In this document: positions 7,833 through 16,764 of the stretch, in pieces
How positions within the stretch are numbered: the stretch's first letter is position 1
Layout of the letters: the number at the start of each line of letters is the position of its first letter
Origin: Roseibacillus ishigakijimensis
Lineage (GTDB): Bacteria > Verrucomicrobiota > Verrucomicrobiia > Verrucomicrobiales > Akkermansiaceae
Direction: 5' to 3'
Assembly (NCBI RefSeq): GCF_016595415.1
Contig: NZ_JAENIO010000015.1
Location: 1 to 64,000, forward strand
Length of the DNA: 64,000 bases
Position numbers and translations under genes: made by a program
The notes under the pieces: generated by a model
Told to the model about the DNA's origin: nothing
The model's database searches: none
What the model saw: the letters and a program-made list of their open reading frames with translations, nothing else

Positions 7833-10235
7833 TCACTTTTGCCGCGCGGCCTCTTGGCGGCGCTTCTTATCGTAAATGGCCTGCTGCAGGGGCGACATCG
7901 GCATGCGCTCCTGAGGGGCCTGCTGCTGCACGGGCTTGGGCTTGCCAAAGACTTTGTCCACCGCACTATTCACGCGGGGCTGGTATTCCGGTGCCGTGAA
8001 CTGCTGGCGCGCCTTGCCACTCAGATTGCTACTGTAGTCGTAGACGTCCTGATACTGCTGAATGGCCACTTTGCCATCCACGATGGTGGGACGAATCATG
8101 ATCACGAGCTCCGAGCGGCGGAATTGATCGTCGATGTTCTTGAAGAAGTTTCCGACCAAGGGAATCGCCCGCAAAATAGGCACCCCCCCTTCGGAGTCGT
8201 TGGTATCTTCTTCAATCAAACCACCGAGCAAGACCGCCGCGCCCACCGGGACGGTGACAATGGTGTCGAGTTGGTCGGAAAGCAGGTCGGGAATGATCAG
8301 CTCGCCCACGTTGCGGTCCTCGCCCACGGTGTCCCGCACGATGGAGATTTCGAGAGTCACCTCGTCGGCGGAGTTCACCAGAGGGCGAACCAAAAGCTCG
8401 AGGGCGACATCGCGATATTCCACGTTGGTGGACTGCCCGCTGGAGCCATTCAGGCCCTGATAGGTGTTGGTCGGAATGGCGATCTGCGTTCCCGAGGAAA
8501 TGCGCGCCTCCTTGTTATTGGTGGTAAAAATCGTCGGCCGGGCGAAGGACTGGAAGTTGGTGTAGGTCTCCACCGCATTGATGAAGGCTCCGAAATCGCC
8601 GTCGATGCCTGCTGCGGCCAGACCCGCTCCGGGCGTGACCAAGTTGGCAAATTCGGTGATGGCATTGTTCTCAATAATGCCTCCACCGCCACCATTGTTG
8701 GTCGCGAAGCCGATGCCGTTGCCATTGAGCAAGCGACCGAGGTTGGTGCCGAATGTCAGCCCGTCAGTCACGGAGAAGCGACCGAAGACCGCACTGATGG
8801 CGACCTGCTCATTCTTCACATCCAGTTCGTCAATCAAGCCCTCCACCATTTCAATGTGGTGGGGAGGACCCTGCACAATGATGCTGTTGGCCACGTTGTC
8901 CGTAACGAGCAAAGTCTGGCCCACCAGAATGCTCTCCGGCTGGGTGGGGCGATCGGAACCGCTCAAGGAGGCCGTAGAACTGCCCGTTCCTCCACCCGCG
9001 CCTCCACCGAACCCGGTGTTGGAATTGTTGTTCGAGTTGGTATTGTTCTGTCCCAAGCTGCGGTTGTTGGCATTGGCCGTGGAACGCGCTCCCCCGGCAG
9101 ACCCGCCACCACCGGCGACGGCCTCGCTCATGGTGCTGGAAATGGCACTCTCGGCAATAGGAAGAAACTCGTAAACAGGCAAGTAACGGAGCTTACGTTT
9201 GAGGAAATTGCGCTTGCTGGTGGGCACATCCCACTGCGCGATGAGTTGCTTGATGAAGACCAGGTCCACCGGACGGCCCATCAGGAAAATCCGATTGGTG
9301 CGACTGTCAGGAGTGATGGTGGGCGGGCTCTCCTCCCCACCGCCCTCGGCAGTGCCTCCTGCCGCGCCATTGGCAGCCAGGCCGGGAATGGGCGGCGTAT
9401 TCGCCGGCTGCGCCTGCTGTTGGCGCTGCACCCGGGCCGATTGCTGGTTGGACTGCTGGGCATTGAACATCTCGTTGAGCTGCTCGGCGAGTTCTTGCAC
9501 ATCGGCATACTCCACTTCCACCCACTCGGTGCCCACTCGGGCGGAAGGAACGTCGATCTCGTCCTTCAGCTTGAGCAGATTCTGAATGAGAGCCGCTTTC
9601 TCTGTAATAATTAAAGAAGAGGCATTGCGCACCTCGGAGATGGTGCCGCCGGGGCGCAGCTGGCCAAAGACCTGCGTGAAGGCACGCTGTGCTTCCTCGG
9701 GCTTGAGATACTGGAACCTCATCACGTAGGACACCACGCCCTGCTCGAGAGCAAGTTGCGAAGGCTCGGTCACCACTCGGACGGGCTCGGCCGCCGTCGC
9801 GGGACCACCCGGCTGATTGGTTCCCAGCAGAGTGACGATGTTGGGATTGCGCAAGTCGGGATTCAGCTGATAGCCCTCCAGCATGAGGAATTTTTCCAAA
9901 AGATCGGCTACCTCCTGGTTGGTCATTCCCGGACCTTGCAGGAAGGTGAATTGCACGTCCTTGAGCGCGGAGGGCACGAGCACCCGCTTGCCAGTGACGT
10001 TCTGATAGACCGCCACCAGATCATGCGCGGTGGCATTGGGAAATTCCAAGCCCCCAGGATACGGGGCATCGGGGTCGGGTTTACTGAGAGCTTGGGTCAA
10101 GTTCGCGGGTGGCGTATCGCCCTGCTCTTCTTCGGCATTGGCTCCTCCCTGCGTCAAGCCGGGAATGGGCGGAACCTGGGCGGAGAGCAGGCTGGAGACC
10201 GCAAGGCTCAGGAGTAGAAATTTCGAAATGGACAT
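7833..10235 (-). CDS. gspD: Type II secretion system secretin GspD
   Basis: An 800-residue outer-membrane secretin forming the T2SS exit channel. Signal peptide at residues 1-19, then a short Pro/Gly linker, an N0 domain (about 60-140) and N1-N2 repeats. A long Gly/Asn/Ser-rich insertion around residues 365-435 interrupts the N-domain series. The C-terminal secretin core includes VPVGAAVLLGGLI and the terminal ELVIMIRPTIV strand (about 685-755), followed by a Gln-rich tail. The family is certain; within secretins it could also be assigned to type IV pilus PilQ, but the pseudopilin genes upstream favour T2SS. It is the ninth gene of the operon. Confidence 0.93.
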   Translation of the reverse strand: MSISKFLLLSLAVSSLLSAQVPPIPGLTQGGANAEEEQGDTPPANLTQALSKPDPDAPYPGGLEFPNATAHDLVAVYQNVTGKRVLVPSALKDVQFTFLQGPGMTNQEVADLLEKFLMLEGYQLNPDLRNPNIVTLLGTNQPGGPATAAEPVRVVTEPSQLALEQGVVSYVMRFQYLKPEEAQRAFTQVFGQLRPGGTISEVRNASSLIITEKAALIQNLLKLKDEIDVPSARVGTEWVEVEYADVQELAEQLNEMFNAQQSNQQSARVQRQQQAQPANTPPIPGLAANGAAGGTAEGGGEESPPTITPDSRTNRIFLMGRPVDLVFIKQLIAQWDVPTSKRNFLKRKLRYLPVYEFLPIAESAISSTMSEAVAGGGGSAGGARSTANANNRSLGQNNTNSNNNSNTGFGGGAGGGTGSSTASLSGSDRPTQPESILVGQTLLVTDNVANSIIVQGPPHHIEMVEGLIDELDVKNEQVAISAVFGRFSVTDGLTFGTNLGRLLNGNGIGFATNNGGGGGIIENNAITEFANLVTPGAGLAAAGIDGDFGAFINAVETYTNFQSFARPTIFTTNNKEARISSGTQIAIPTNTYQGLNGSSGQSTNVEYRDVALELLVRPLVNSADEVTLEISIVRDTVGEDRNVGELIIPDLLSDQLDTIVTVPVGAAVLLGGLIEEDTNDSEGGVPILRAIPLVGNFFKNIDDQFRRSELVIMIRPTIVDGKVAIQQYQDVYDYSSNLSGKARQQFTAPEYQPRVNSAVDKVFGKPKPVQQQAPQERMPMSPLQQAIYDKKRRQEAARQK

Positions 10236-10241
10236 GATTGT

Positions 10242-10799
10242 TTAGTTCTGGGGTGGCACCGGGACCCGACGGACTCGGGGCTGACGTCTGTTTTCTTGCG
10301 AATTATTGTTGTTGTTGCTGCGAGCGTTGTTGTTATTGGTAGGAATAGGCGGCTGAGCCTGCTGCTGGGCCGGCTGCGGCGTGGCCGCCGGAGGCTGCTG
10401 CAAGGTGAGAAACTTGTCCTCGTAGCCGATCCACCTCTTATGCGGACCCATGGTGATGAGAATCTGCGTCGATTTGTAGTTGGTGGGGTCGCGCTTCACA
10501 TCGAGCACCTGGAAATTCTTTTCGTTGGGCATCCCCGGCGCGATGGTCTGCCGCTCCTTGGGGTCCTTGGTGTTGATCAAGCTGACCAGATAACCATTCC
10601 CGGTCTGGGTCCAGCCCGCGAGCACATAGTCATCCAGCTCGTTGGGCGGGGCCTCCACCGGACCGGGGTCCACCACCGGCTTTTCAGTCACAAGGGAGTT
10701 GTCCCAAAGCTGACGATACTTGTTGAGCGGGTCTTTGCGAGGAGCTTGCGCGCTCACACTCAGGACACTGGCAAGAAGAATGAGAGAAGTGAATTTCAT
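10242..10799 (-). CDS. T2SS-operon periplasmic protein, GspC/PilP-like position
   Basis: A 185-residue exported protein (signal peptide MKFTSLILLASVLSVSAQA). The central part (about 40-130) may be a compact beta domain; the last 55 residues are low complexity, rich in Gln, Pro and Asn. I do not recognise the family. In other secretion systems the gene just before the secretin encodes a lipoprotein or inner-membrane clamp (PilP, GspC) that contacts the secretin N0 domain, so this position suggests a similar role. The ATG at 10799 overlaps the stop of the preceding gspM-like gene (ATGA), which fixes the start despite the longer open frame. Confidence 0.6.
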   Translation of the reverse strand: MKFTSLILLASVLSVSAQAPRKDPLNKYRQLWDNSLVTEKPVVDPGPVEAPPNELDDYVLAGWTQTGNGYLVSLINTKDPKERQTIAPGMPNEKNFQVLDVKRDPTNYKSTQILITMGPHKRWIGYEDKFLTLQQPPAATPQPAQQQAQPPIPTNNNNARSNNNNNSQENRRQPRVRRVPVPPQN

Positions 10800-11335
10800 A
10801 TTTGGCCTCCTTCCGGAACGAACCATTGGTCGAGGAAGATCTGGCAATCCGCCCGGGTGGCATCATCGCGCTGAGGTTCAAGTTTGATAAAAGTCACCAC
10901 CCGGAACTCGTTGGGATTGTGCAAACGGTCAATCCAGCTGTAGATCGCCGCCTCGGTGCCATTGACCTCAATGTCGTAGCGCGCCCGATGGTAGTGCAGC
11001 GAGGGGTCGACAACATTGGCTCCAAAGCCCTTATCTTTGATGGTGAGCCCTTTGCGCACCGCTTCGTTTTCAGCCAACTGCTGGATCCGGGTCTGCATTT
11101 GCCCCGCCGTGGTGGGCTTGGGCTCGTAGCGGGCCAGCCACTCCATGTCTGCGGAGAGCGCGTCGCGGATGCCGCCCATGCTTTCGTTGGTCTCGGCCTT
11201 GCGCTCGGCCGCTTCCATGGCCGCCTCCATCTCCGCCATCTTGGGCGCATACCACATATTGTAGGCCAGGAAGTTGACCGCCAAAAAGGCCATGGCCACG
11301 AGGAGGATGAGTAAGTTTCTTTCGCGTGAGGTCAT
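10796..11335 (-). CDS. GspM/PilO-like T2SS assembly protein
   Basis: A 179-residue bitopic inner-membrane protein: short cytoplasmic N-terminus, one transmembrane helix at about residues 8-27, a coiled-coil stretch (30-60) and a C-terminal ferredoxin-like domain with the pattern Y-x-V-x-x-x-G-x-x-x-x-x-x-x-x-I-D-x-L found in PilO/GspM. Such proteins pair with GspL/PilN in the inner-membrane platform. It lies between the gspL-like gene and the secretin-adjacent gene with overlapping or very short junctions. Sequence similarity to characterised GspM is weak; the call rests on topology and position. Confidence 0.7.
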   Translation of the reverse strand: MTSRERNLLILLVAMAFLAVNFLAYNMWYAPKMAEMEAAMEAAERKAETNESMGGIRDALSADMEWLARYEPKPTTAGQMQTRIQQLAENEAVRKGLTIKDKGFGANVVDPSLHYHRARYDIEVNGTEAAIYSWIDRLHNPNEFRVVTFIKLEPQRDDATRADCQIFLDQWFVPEGGQI

Positions 11336-11341
11336 CGTTCG

Positions 11342-12634
11342 TTATAGCGCTGCGCCGACGGGGTCGGCTTGATATCTAAAGCTCCAAGTGTCGCGATTTG
11401 TCGGTGTCGGGCTGACAATACTCCACTGAAATTCCGAAAAATAAGAGCTGCGGGTGAGATTTTCTCCGAATTGCACCGCCTGCTCGGCCTTCTCGCTCTC
11501 CCCTTCCAGAATCATGAAACGACGCAGTCGCGCCTCTCCACTGGGGTAATCAATCTCGTTGTGCATCTCGATCTCGGTCAGTTTGAGCCCTTCCTTGGGA
11601 GCGGCCAGATAAGCATTGTAGTATTGCTCCAAGGGCCAGAATTGGTTTTCGACGATGGGCTTGAGCTCTTCCCACTTGGAAGTGAAGGTCGCCACCTCCT
11701 CCGCCACCGGGCCAGAGGCGGCCGCCCGTTGCTCAGCCAGATCGGTGCGCTTTTTGGCCTCATTGAACTTGTAAGCAAAGTAGCCGATGGCTCCGAGGTA
11801 ACACAGAACCACTGCCGCGATAGCCATCTTGGTTTGCCGGGCCTTCTGCAGCGCGAGCCTCTCGGCCCGGATGTCGGCCGGCAAGAGCTGGCTGAGGGGC
11901 TGTGGCAAACGCGGAGCCGGCTTTTCTGCAGCGGAAACCGGAATTCCCAGTATCTGCCCCAGCGCGGCCATTGCCTCTTCCGCAGGAGGGATTTCGCTTT
12001 CTCCGGTCCAGACCAAGCACTGCTGCAAGGGCTGGGGCAACAGCTCCTGCATGGAAAGCTGCGCCGTGCCAAGCGCGACTTCGCGACTGAGCTGGGCATC
12101 AAAGAGGGCCCCCGGAAGGGCTTGGAAATACAAAGTCTGCCCCTGGGCATCGGAAACCGCAAAAACCCAGCGACCAAATTCGCGCCAGAGCACCACCGAC
12201 AAGGGAGGGAGGGGCAGGCAGCGGGCGGAGACATCAAAGGCCTTGGGCGATTTCTTGGGCAAACCGCCCTCCGGCGGCGGGGAAAGCACCACCGGCAGAA
12301 GAGTGGCCTCCTCCTCCCCCGTGCTCAGGGTGAAGCAGTCACTCAAGGAGCCCGCCGCATCCTCCGCGCGCAAACCCGAGCGCTCCAAATGCAGGTCGGC
12401 GAGATCGCGGAACATCTCCTGCTCACCAGTCGCCGCCAAAAAGGGAGCCGCCGAAACGTCGCGCACGGGAAAGGCCATGGTCAACAGTCCCTTGGGCACG
12501 CCCTCGACCGCGAGCGCCTCCCGCTCTCCGGTGGCTTTGAGCAGACTGAACTCCTCGGTCCCCCGCCAGATTTCCCAGCCTTCGGCCCCCGGAAAGAGGA
12601 GCACTTGTTCGTTCTTTTTAGCGTTTTGACTCAC
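11342..12634 (-). CDS. GspL/PilMN-like T2SS platform protein
   Basis: A 430-residue protein with a cytoplasmic N-terminal domain of about 265 residues, one transmembrane helix around 270-290 and a periplasmic coiled coil plus small C-terminal domain. That layout matches GspL, whose actin-like cytoplasmic part recruits the ATPase GspE. The actin-like fold itself is inferred from position. The start is GTG at 12634 and no ATG is available. It is preceded by the gspK-like gene with a 32-base gap and followed by the gspM-like gene after 6 bases. Confidence 0.7.
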   Translation of the reverse strand: MSQNAKKNEQVLLFPGAEGWEIWRGTEEFSLLKATGEREALAVEGVPKGLLTMAFPVRDVSAAPFLAATGEQEMFRDLADLHLERSGLRAEDAAGSLSDCFTLSTGEEEATLLPVVLSPPPEGGLPKKSPKAFDVSARCLPLPPLSVVLWREFGRWVFAVSDAQGQTLYFQALPGALFDAQLSREVALGTAQLSMQELLPQPLQQCLVWTGESEIPPAEEAMAALGQILGIPVSAAEKPAPRLPQPLSQLLPADIRAERLALQKARQTKMAIAAVVLCYLGAIGYFAYKFNEAKKRTDLAEQRAAASGPVAEEVATFTSKWEELKPIVENQFWPLEQYYNAYLAAPKEGLKLTEIEMHNEIDYPSGEARLRRFMILEGESEKAEQAVQFGENLTRSSYFSEFQWSIVSPTPTNRDTWSFRYQADPVGAAL

Positions 12635-12666
12635 GTGATTGTTCTGAAATGATGAAAACTGTTAAT

Positions 12667-13632
12667 CTACTGCACGATTTCCTCGCGCCGTTCTAGCAAA
12701 GTGGGATTGCCCTCGCGATTACGAATCACGATTGTGACCCGTCTTTTCACGTCACCGGACCAACCCGTGCTTTCGATGCGCACGGTGGGGCTGTTGACCG
12801 TGATGCGATGTCCATTCTGGGCAAATTCCTCCTCGGTCATGAAAATCGCACCTCCCGGACCAGCGGCCGCCTCCACACTCTGGAAAGGCTGATCGTCATC
12901 GGTGCCCAGAATACCATCCGCCCCCCGCACCGTTTCGGGAATGACGTCGGCATCATCGATGGAAACATTGAGCACCCGGGCAATCTTGTCCGCGCTGGCT
13001 TCATTGACATCGAGTCCGCTCTGGGTCCAGATCGTGAACCAGTCCTTCCAATTCGGGTTGGCCGCTTCCAGCAAATCAAAACCGCGCACGAATTTCATTT
13101 CGTCCAGATTGTAAAAGGGCCGGTTGAAGGGTCGGTCGAGAAAACCCAGATTTTCGTAATAGGGAGCCTCGGCACCGTTCAACTCCTCGGTATCCCCGGC
13201 ATCCACCCAGTCCACCAGAGCGTCGACCAAGTCCTGCGCGTCAGTCAGCTCCAATCCCCAGTCAAAAAAGAGCTCGCGCAACCACCCCTTGTCATCCGCA
13301 ATCGGATCCTGATTGCTGAGAAGGTAGTTGATATCAATTTTGTCGGCCTCGGAAGCGAGCTGGCAACTGAAGCCCTCGCCACCCCCTTCAAAGACCTGCC
13401 GCAGAATCGGGTCGTCGCGCCGCACCACGGGATTGGCTCCCACCGCGATACCCATCTCGGCCAAGTGCCGGGCCCGCGTGCCCTGGGTCTGGGAAGCCAC
13501 CAGGTCGCTCTCGAACTTGACCAGAGTGATCACCGAGAAGACCGCAATGCCCAAAATGGACATCAGCCAAAAGACCGCCACCATGGTCGAGCCCCGTTGC
13601 CGGGCCCCAGATTGCCGACAACCCAGTCTCAT
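12667..13632 (-). CDS. gspK: GspK-like minor pseudopilin
   Basis: A 321-residue protein with a prepilin-type N-terminus: basic leader ending in RQRG, then STMVAVFWLMSILGIAVF as the hydrophobic helix. It lacks the Glu at +5 of the mature protein, as is usual for GspK, which caps the pseudopilus tip. The body contains the GspK signature of a large insertion with acidic motifs (DLVDALVDWVDAGD near 145-160) and the helix-hairpin-like LDVNEASADKIARVL stretch near 215. The start overlaps the gspJ stop (ATGA). Confidence 0.85.
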   Translation of the reverse strand: MRLGCRQSGARQRGSTMVAVFWLMSILGIAVFSVITLVKFESDLVASQTQGTRARHLAEMGIAVGANPVVRRDDPILRQVFEGGGEGFSCQLASEADKIDINYLLSNQDPIADDKGWLRELFFDWGLELTDAQDLVDALVDWVDAGDTEELNGAEAPYYENLGFLDRPFNRPFYNLDEMKFVRGFDLLEAANPNWKDWFTIWTQSGLDVNEASADKIARVLNVSIDDADVIPETVRGADGILGTDDDQPFQSVEAAAGPGGAIFMTEEEFAQNGHRITVNSPTVRIESTGWSGDVKRRVTIVIRNREGNPTLLERREEIVQ

Positions 13633-14387
13633 TGTCCACCTCCTCCACCTTGGGGATCGCCATCGTCATTCCCGCCCTGATTGCCTCCTCCCCGGGTGCC
13701 TCCCCGGGCATTGGAGCCTTGGCCCATGCCCCGCATCAGCGCGGAGGGATTGGCCTTGGGCGGGACCCAGAAATAGTGAATGACCTCCTCACCATTGGGC
13801 TCAAAGACCGCATTGAGTTCGATCTGCAAAGGCAAGCGCCCGCGTATGTCCCAATCGCTGACCCACTCCATGGTGCGGGAATCCATCACCCGCATTTCAA
13901 AACGCCAGATATCGCGGTAGAGAATCAGCGAGCCCGCCGGTTCCTGTCGCTCCGTTGCGACCTGGTCTTCATCATCCAAAAGCGGCTCTTCGTAATATTC
14001 CAGCACGACATTGACGCCTCCACTGGGCACCGGAACCGTATTCAGAACAATCGCTTGGGCCGAAATCGGCAATCCCGCAAAGGAAAAGGAAGCGGGCGCA
14101 TTCTGAATCGTCATCGTGGGCAAATAGCGCTGGGCGGTCTCCTGCGTGACCAGTTCGATGACCGCATTGCCCGGCAATTGCTCGAAATTGCGCCCCATGA
14201 AGTTGAGAAAAGCTTCCCGCCTCGTCTGGTAGCGCCCCTCCTCCACAATGCGCTCCGCCAGACTCATGGAGCCCGTGGCAATGGCAAAAATGCCACCCAG
14301 CAAAGCGGCCGCCAGCCCCATCGCCAGCACCACTTCGAGCAAAAGATAGCCTCCCTGCGAAGACTTATTGACGGTAGAGCCGCGCAT
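13629..14387 (-). CDS. gspJ: GspJ-like minor pseudopilin
   Basis: About 252 residues from the ATG at 14387. The prepilin peptidase site is GG|YLLLEV, with Glu at +5 and a hydrophobic helix to about residue 40. The C-terminus ends in a Gly/Asn/Asp-rich tail. GspJ is a pseudopilus tip protein with GspI and GspK, and the order I-J-K is conserved here. A second ATG at 14426 would add 13 residues and lengthen the overlap with gspI from 23 to 62 bases, so the shorter form is preferred. Divergence from characterised GspJ is considerable. Confidence 0.75.
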   Translation of the reverse strand: MRGSTVNKSSQGGYLLLEVVLAMGLAAALLGGIFAIATGSMSLAERIVEEGRYQTRREAFLNFMGRNFEQLPGNAVIELVTQETAQRYLPTMTIQNAPASFSFAGLPISAQAIVLNTVPVPSGGVNVVLEYYEEPLLDDEDQVATERQEPAGSLILYRDIWRFEMRVMDSRTMEWVSDWDIRGRLPLQIELNAVFEPNGEEVIHYFWVPPKANPSALMRGMGQGSNARGGTRGGGNQGGNDDGDPQGGGGGQ

Positions 14388-14784
14388 ATCGCCAGGTTTC
14401 GGTTGATTGAATTTGGTCTTGTCCATCCGCAGTCCAGTAGGCTGTCACGCGGATGAGAAACATGTTATTGAGCACCTGCCCGTCCTGATTTTCCATCTCT
14501 TCCAGAGGCTCAATGAGAGTCTCAATCTCCACCCCCAGTTCCTCGAATTCCCGCACCTCTTTTCCCTCTTCCAAATTGGGCAAAGACATGGTGCGCCGCA
14601 GCTCGCTATCGAGAATCCGCGACAGGCGCTGACTGCGGTGGAGCTTGAAGGTCAAATCTCCCACATCATTGATCGCCACCACCATGGCGGTGCCCACGAT
14701 AGCAAACATGGAGACCGCGATGAGAACCTCCATCATCACAAAGCCACGGCGATTCCGCTGGCGACTGGAAGTTCCTTTAATCAT
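14365..14784 (-). CDS. gspI: GspI-like minor pseudopilin
   Basis: A 139-residue prepilin-like protein. Leader MIKGTSSRQRNRRG, then FVMMEVLIAVSMFAIVGTA with Glu at +5, as cleaved by prepilin peptidase. Its length matches GspI. ATG 14784 is preferred over the upstream GTG (14811); it overlaps the preceding gene by 8 bases. Part of the tightly packed pseudopilin block. Confidence 0.78.
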   Translation of the reverse strand: MIKGTSSRQRNRRGFVMMEVLIAVSMFAIVGTAMVVAINDVGDLTFKLHRSQRLSRILDSELRRTMSLPNLEEGKEVREFEELGVEIETLIEPLEEMENQDGQVLNNMFLIRVTAYWTADGQDQIQSTETWRYARLYRQ

Positions 14785-15391
14785 AAATTTCACTCGATTC
14801 GTCAGCCACACGTGCGGTCAGTGGGTCCATCTCCAGCTCGGTCCAGCTCTCCCCGATTTCCAAACGCAGGGAAATCGGTTCGCAGAGACCACTTTGCTCG
14901 AAGTTCCAGAAGATCGCCGGGTCCTCGGGCTTCTCCTGATGAAACCAAGCCTGGAAAGGAGCACCCCAGCGCCGCACGAAGACCTCCATCCCTGCCGGAA
15001 ACTCAAAGCTATCGTAATCGACCGTCAGCTCCTGCACTTCGGTGGCAGCGGCCAGCTCCTCCTCGTAAGAAGCACCGAATTCCTCGCTGGGAGCGGAGGT
15101 ATCGACTTCGGTCAACTCCGCGCCCTGCAAGATCACCTTGTTGCGCTCGAAGCGGAGCCAGAAGGGCTTCTGGTGCAGCACGGCCATGGTGTGACCGCGC
15201 GCCGAGAGCGCCTCCAGCTCCACCACTGCCCTCTTCATGCGCTCTGCCGGGCTATCCGGCTTGTAGGCCATGAAGACGAAGCTGATGAGCAGAGCCACAA
15301 GGCTGAGCGTGACCATCATCTCCAACAGGGTGAAGCCACCCCGAGGCATCAGCGTCAAGCGCAGTGGCTTAGTCCTGACTACTGATGTCAT
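14777..15391 (-). CDS. gspH: GspH-like minor pseudopilin
   Basis: A 204-residue prepilin-like protein: RGG|FTLLEMMVTLSLVALLISFVF, Glu +5 present, followed by a globular beta-rich domain. The frame has two plausible ATG starts, 15391 (23-base overlap with gspG) and 15349 (leader of five residues, 19-base gap); the second gives a more typical leader. By position after gspG it is the GspH-type minor pseudopilin. Confidence 0.78.
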   Translation of the reverse strand: MTSVVRTKPLRLTLMPRGGFTLLEMMVTLSLVALLISFVFMAYKPDSPAERMKRAVVELEALSARGHTMAVLHQKPFWLRFERNKVILQGAELTEVDTSAPSEEFGASYEEELAAATEVQELTVDYDSFEFPAGMEVFVRRWGAPFQAWFHQEKPEDPAIFWNFEQSGLCEPISLRLEIGESWTELEMDPLTARVADESSEIYD

Positions 15392-15812
15392 CTTCGGTAT
15401 CGAACTGACCGTCCGGGCCGGCGGAGATCACCTCCGGAGTGCTGGCGTCCTTACTGCCGGGATAGACGTATTTGAGCTCCTTGCCCCAAGGATCGACGGG
15501 CAGCTCATCATAGAGCGCGTTCCAACGCTTGGGAACGGGAGCCATCGAGGGCTTGGTTACTAACGACTGTAAACCTTGGGCTTGAGAGGGATACATTCCG
15601 CCCAACATGCGATACTCCCGCAACTTGGTCTCCACCCCTTTGACGAGCGTTTCCGACATCTTAATGTTAGCGGTGTCACTCGATTTTCCCACCACCGCCA
15701 CCGCAACCGAGAGAATGAGTCCGATGATGCCGAGCACGACAATCATCTCCAAAAGAGAGAAGCCGCGTGCCTGGGAAGAGAAGATGAGAGTCTGTTTGCC
15801 TGTTCCTTTCAT
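15369..15812 (-). CDS. gspG: Major pseudopilin GspG
   Basis: A 147-residue major pseudopilin. The leader ends ARG|FSLLEMIVVLGIIGLILS, with cleavage after G17 and Glu at +5. Downstream features typical of GspG are visible: the GMYPSQAQGLQSL loop, the LPVDPWGKELKYVYPG stretch, and the acidic calcium-binding C-terminus around DGQFDTEDD. GspG polymerises into the periplasmic pseudopilus of the type II secretion machine. ATG 15812 is chosen over a TTG three codons upstream. It is the first gene of the operon; upstream (15813-15934) there is a perfect 10-bp palindrome CCTACGTAGG at 15842-15851 but no clear promoter match. Confidence 0.93.
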   Translation of the reverse strand: MKGTGKQTLIFSSQARGFSLLEMIVVLGIIGLILSVAVAVVGKSSDTANIKMSETLVKGVETKLREYRMLGGMYPSQAQGLQSLVTKPSMAPVPKRWNALYDELPVDPWGKELKYVYPGSKDASTPEVISAGPDGQFDTEDDISSQD

Positions 15813-15934
15813 AAATTCCAATGGTTGAGCTGTGCCGACAGCCTACGTAGGATGAAACGCCCTTGAAATAAAAAGTTGTCAGCAAAATCGAGGAACTTTG
15901 TTCACTCAGCGAAAACGAGCACTTTTCCGACCTT

Positions 15935-16609
15935 TCAGGACGCCTCCTTCTCCCGCTGTCGGGCTGAGACCCGCTTGGCTTCGGGGAAAAGCAATTGCAA
16001 CATCCCCGGCACACAATGCCGCGCCGCCAAGGCCCGCATGGCCTTGCTGATAGCGATGCGATCATCCTCCCGCGCGATGATGGCTCGCGATTGCAGAAAC
16101 TGGCTGGTCAAGGTCGCGGCTTGCCACTCCACCCAAGCGGCGATGAACCCCACCAGAGTGCCCACCCCCAGGCCAACGGATACCGCTGGCAGGATCCAGC
16201 GCACAAAGCTGCCCACGAGGGCGGAAAAAATGACCACCAGAATGAGAAAGGCGGGAAAGGCCCAGGAAAACTTGAGCGCCCACTCGCGCCACCGCAAGAG
16301 CTCCGGCTGCCGTTTGCCCAGCAGCGCGAGACCAAAGAGCAAACCGACCTCCGCCAAGGGCACGATACTTTTTTCCTCCCCCCAATCCCGCGTAATGACG
16401 ATCTCCTCCTCATCCAGCTTGCTGCGCTTGGCCATCCGCGGGGTCAGCTCCAGAGAAGAAGCGGCCAGCAACTGACCCAGAAAACGCTCCCCATCCAAGC
16501 GGGTAGGATGGGCCGGCAAGCGCTGCAAAACACGCTCTCCAAACCACTTTCGCATCGCAATCCCGACCACTACGGGAATCAGTCCTAGAATAATCAACGC
16601 CCTCACCAC
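15935..16609 (-). CDS. Membrane protein resembling a YugP-type peptidase without its active site
   Basis: A 224-residue protein with an N-terminal membrane helix (3-20) and two or three hydrophobic segments at about 118-165. Its layout resembles the YugP/Zn_peptidase_2 family: N-terminal helix, cytoplasmic part, hydrophobic pair and a C-terminal VEWQAATL region recalling the family VEFNAS motif. The HExGHA zinc-binding motif expected near residue 90 is absent (the stretch reads AEVGLLFGLALL). If the relationship is real this is an inactive paralogue. Starts with GTG at 16609. Its neighbours suggest no function. Low to moderate confidence in the family; high confidence that it is a gene. Confidence 0.5.
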   Translation of the reverse strand: MVRALIILGLIPVVVGIAMRKWFGERVLQRLPAHPTRLDGERFLGQLLAASSLELTPRMAKRSKLDEEEIVITRDWGEEKSIVPLAEVGLLFGLALLGKRQPELLRWREWALKFSWAFPAFLILVVIFSALVGSFVRWILPAVSVGLGVGTLVGFIAAWVEWQAATLTSQFLQSRAIIAREDDRIAISKAMRALAARHCVPGMLQLLFPEAKRVSARQREKEAS

Positions 16610-16764
16610 AGCCCCAGTCTCGATCCTACCCCCTCCCGCAACAACTTCTTTCTGGGTTCATTGATGCCATGGCCTTGCCACCCCTCCTTCCCAAAGGGGA
16701 AAATTTGTGCTACTTCCAACCTCATCAACGCCAGCTCTCCCAGCTTTGGCCTCTGGCCCACCAC

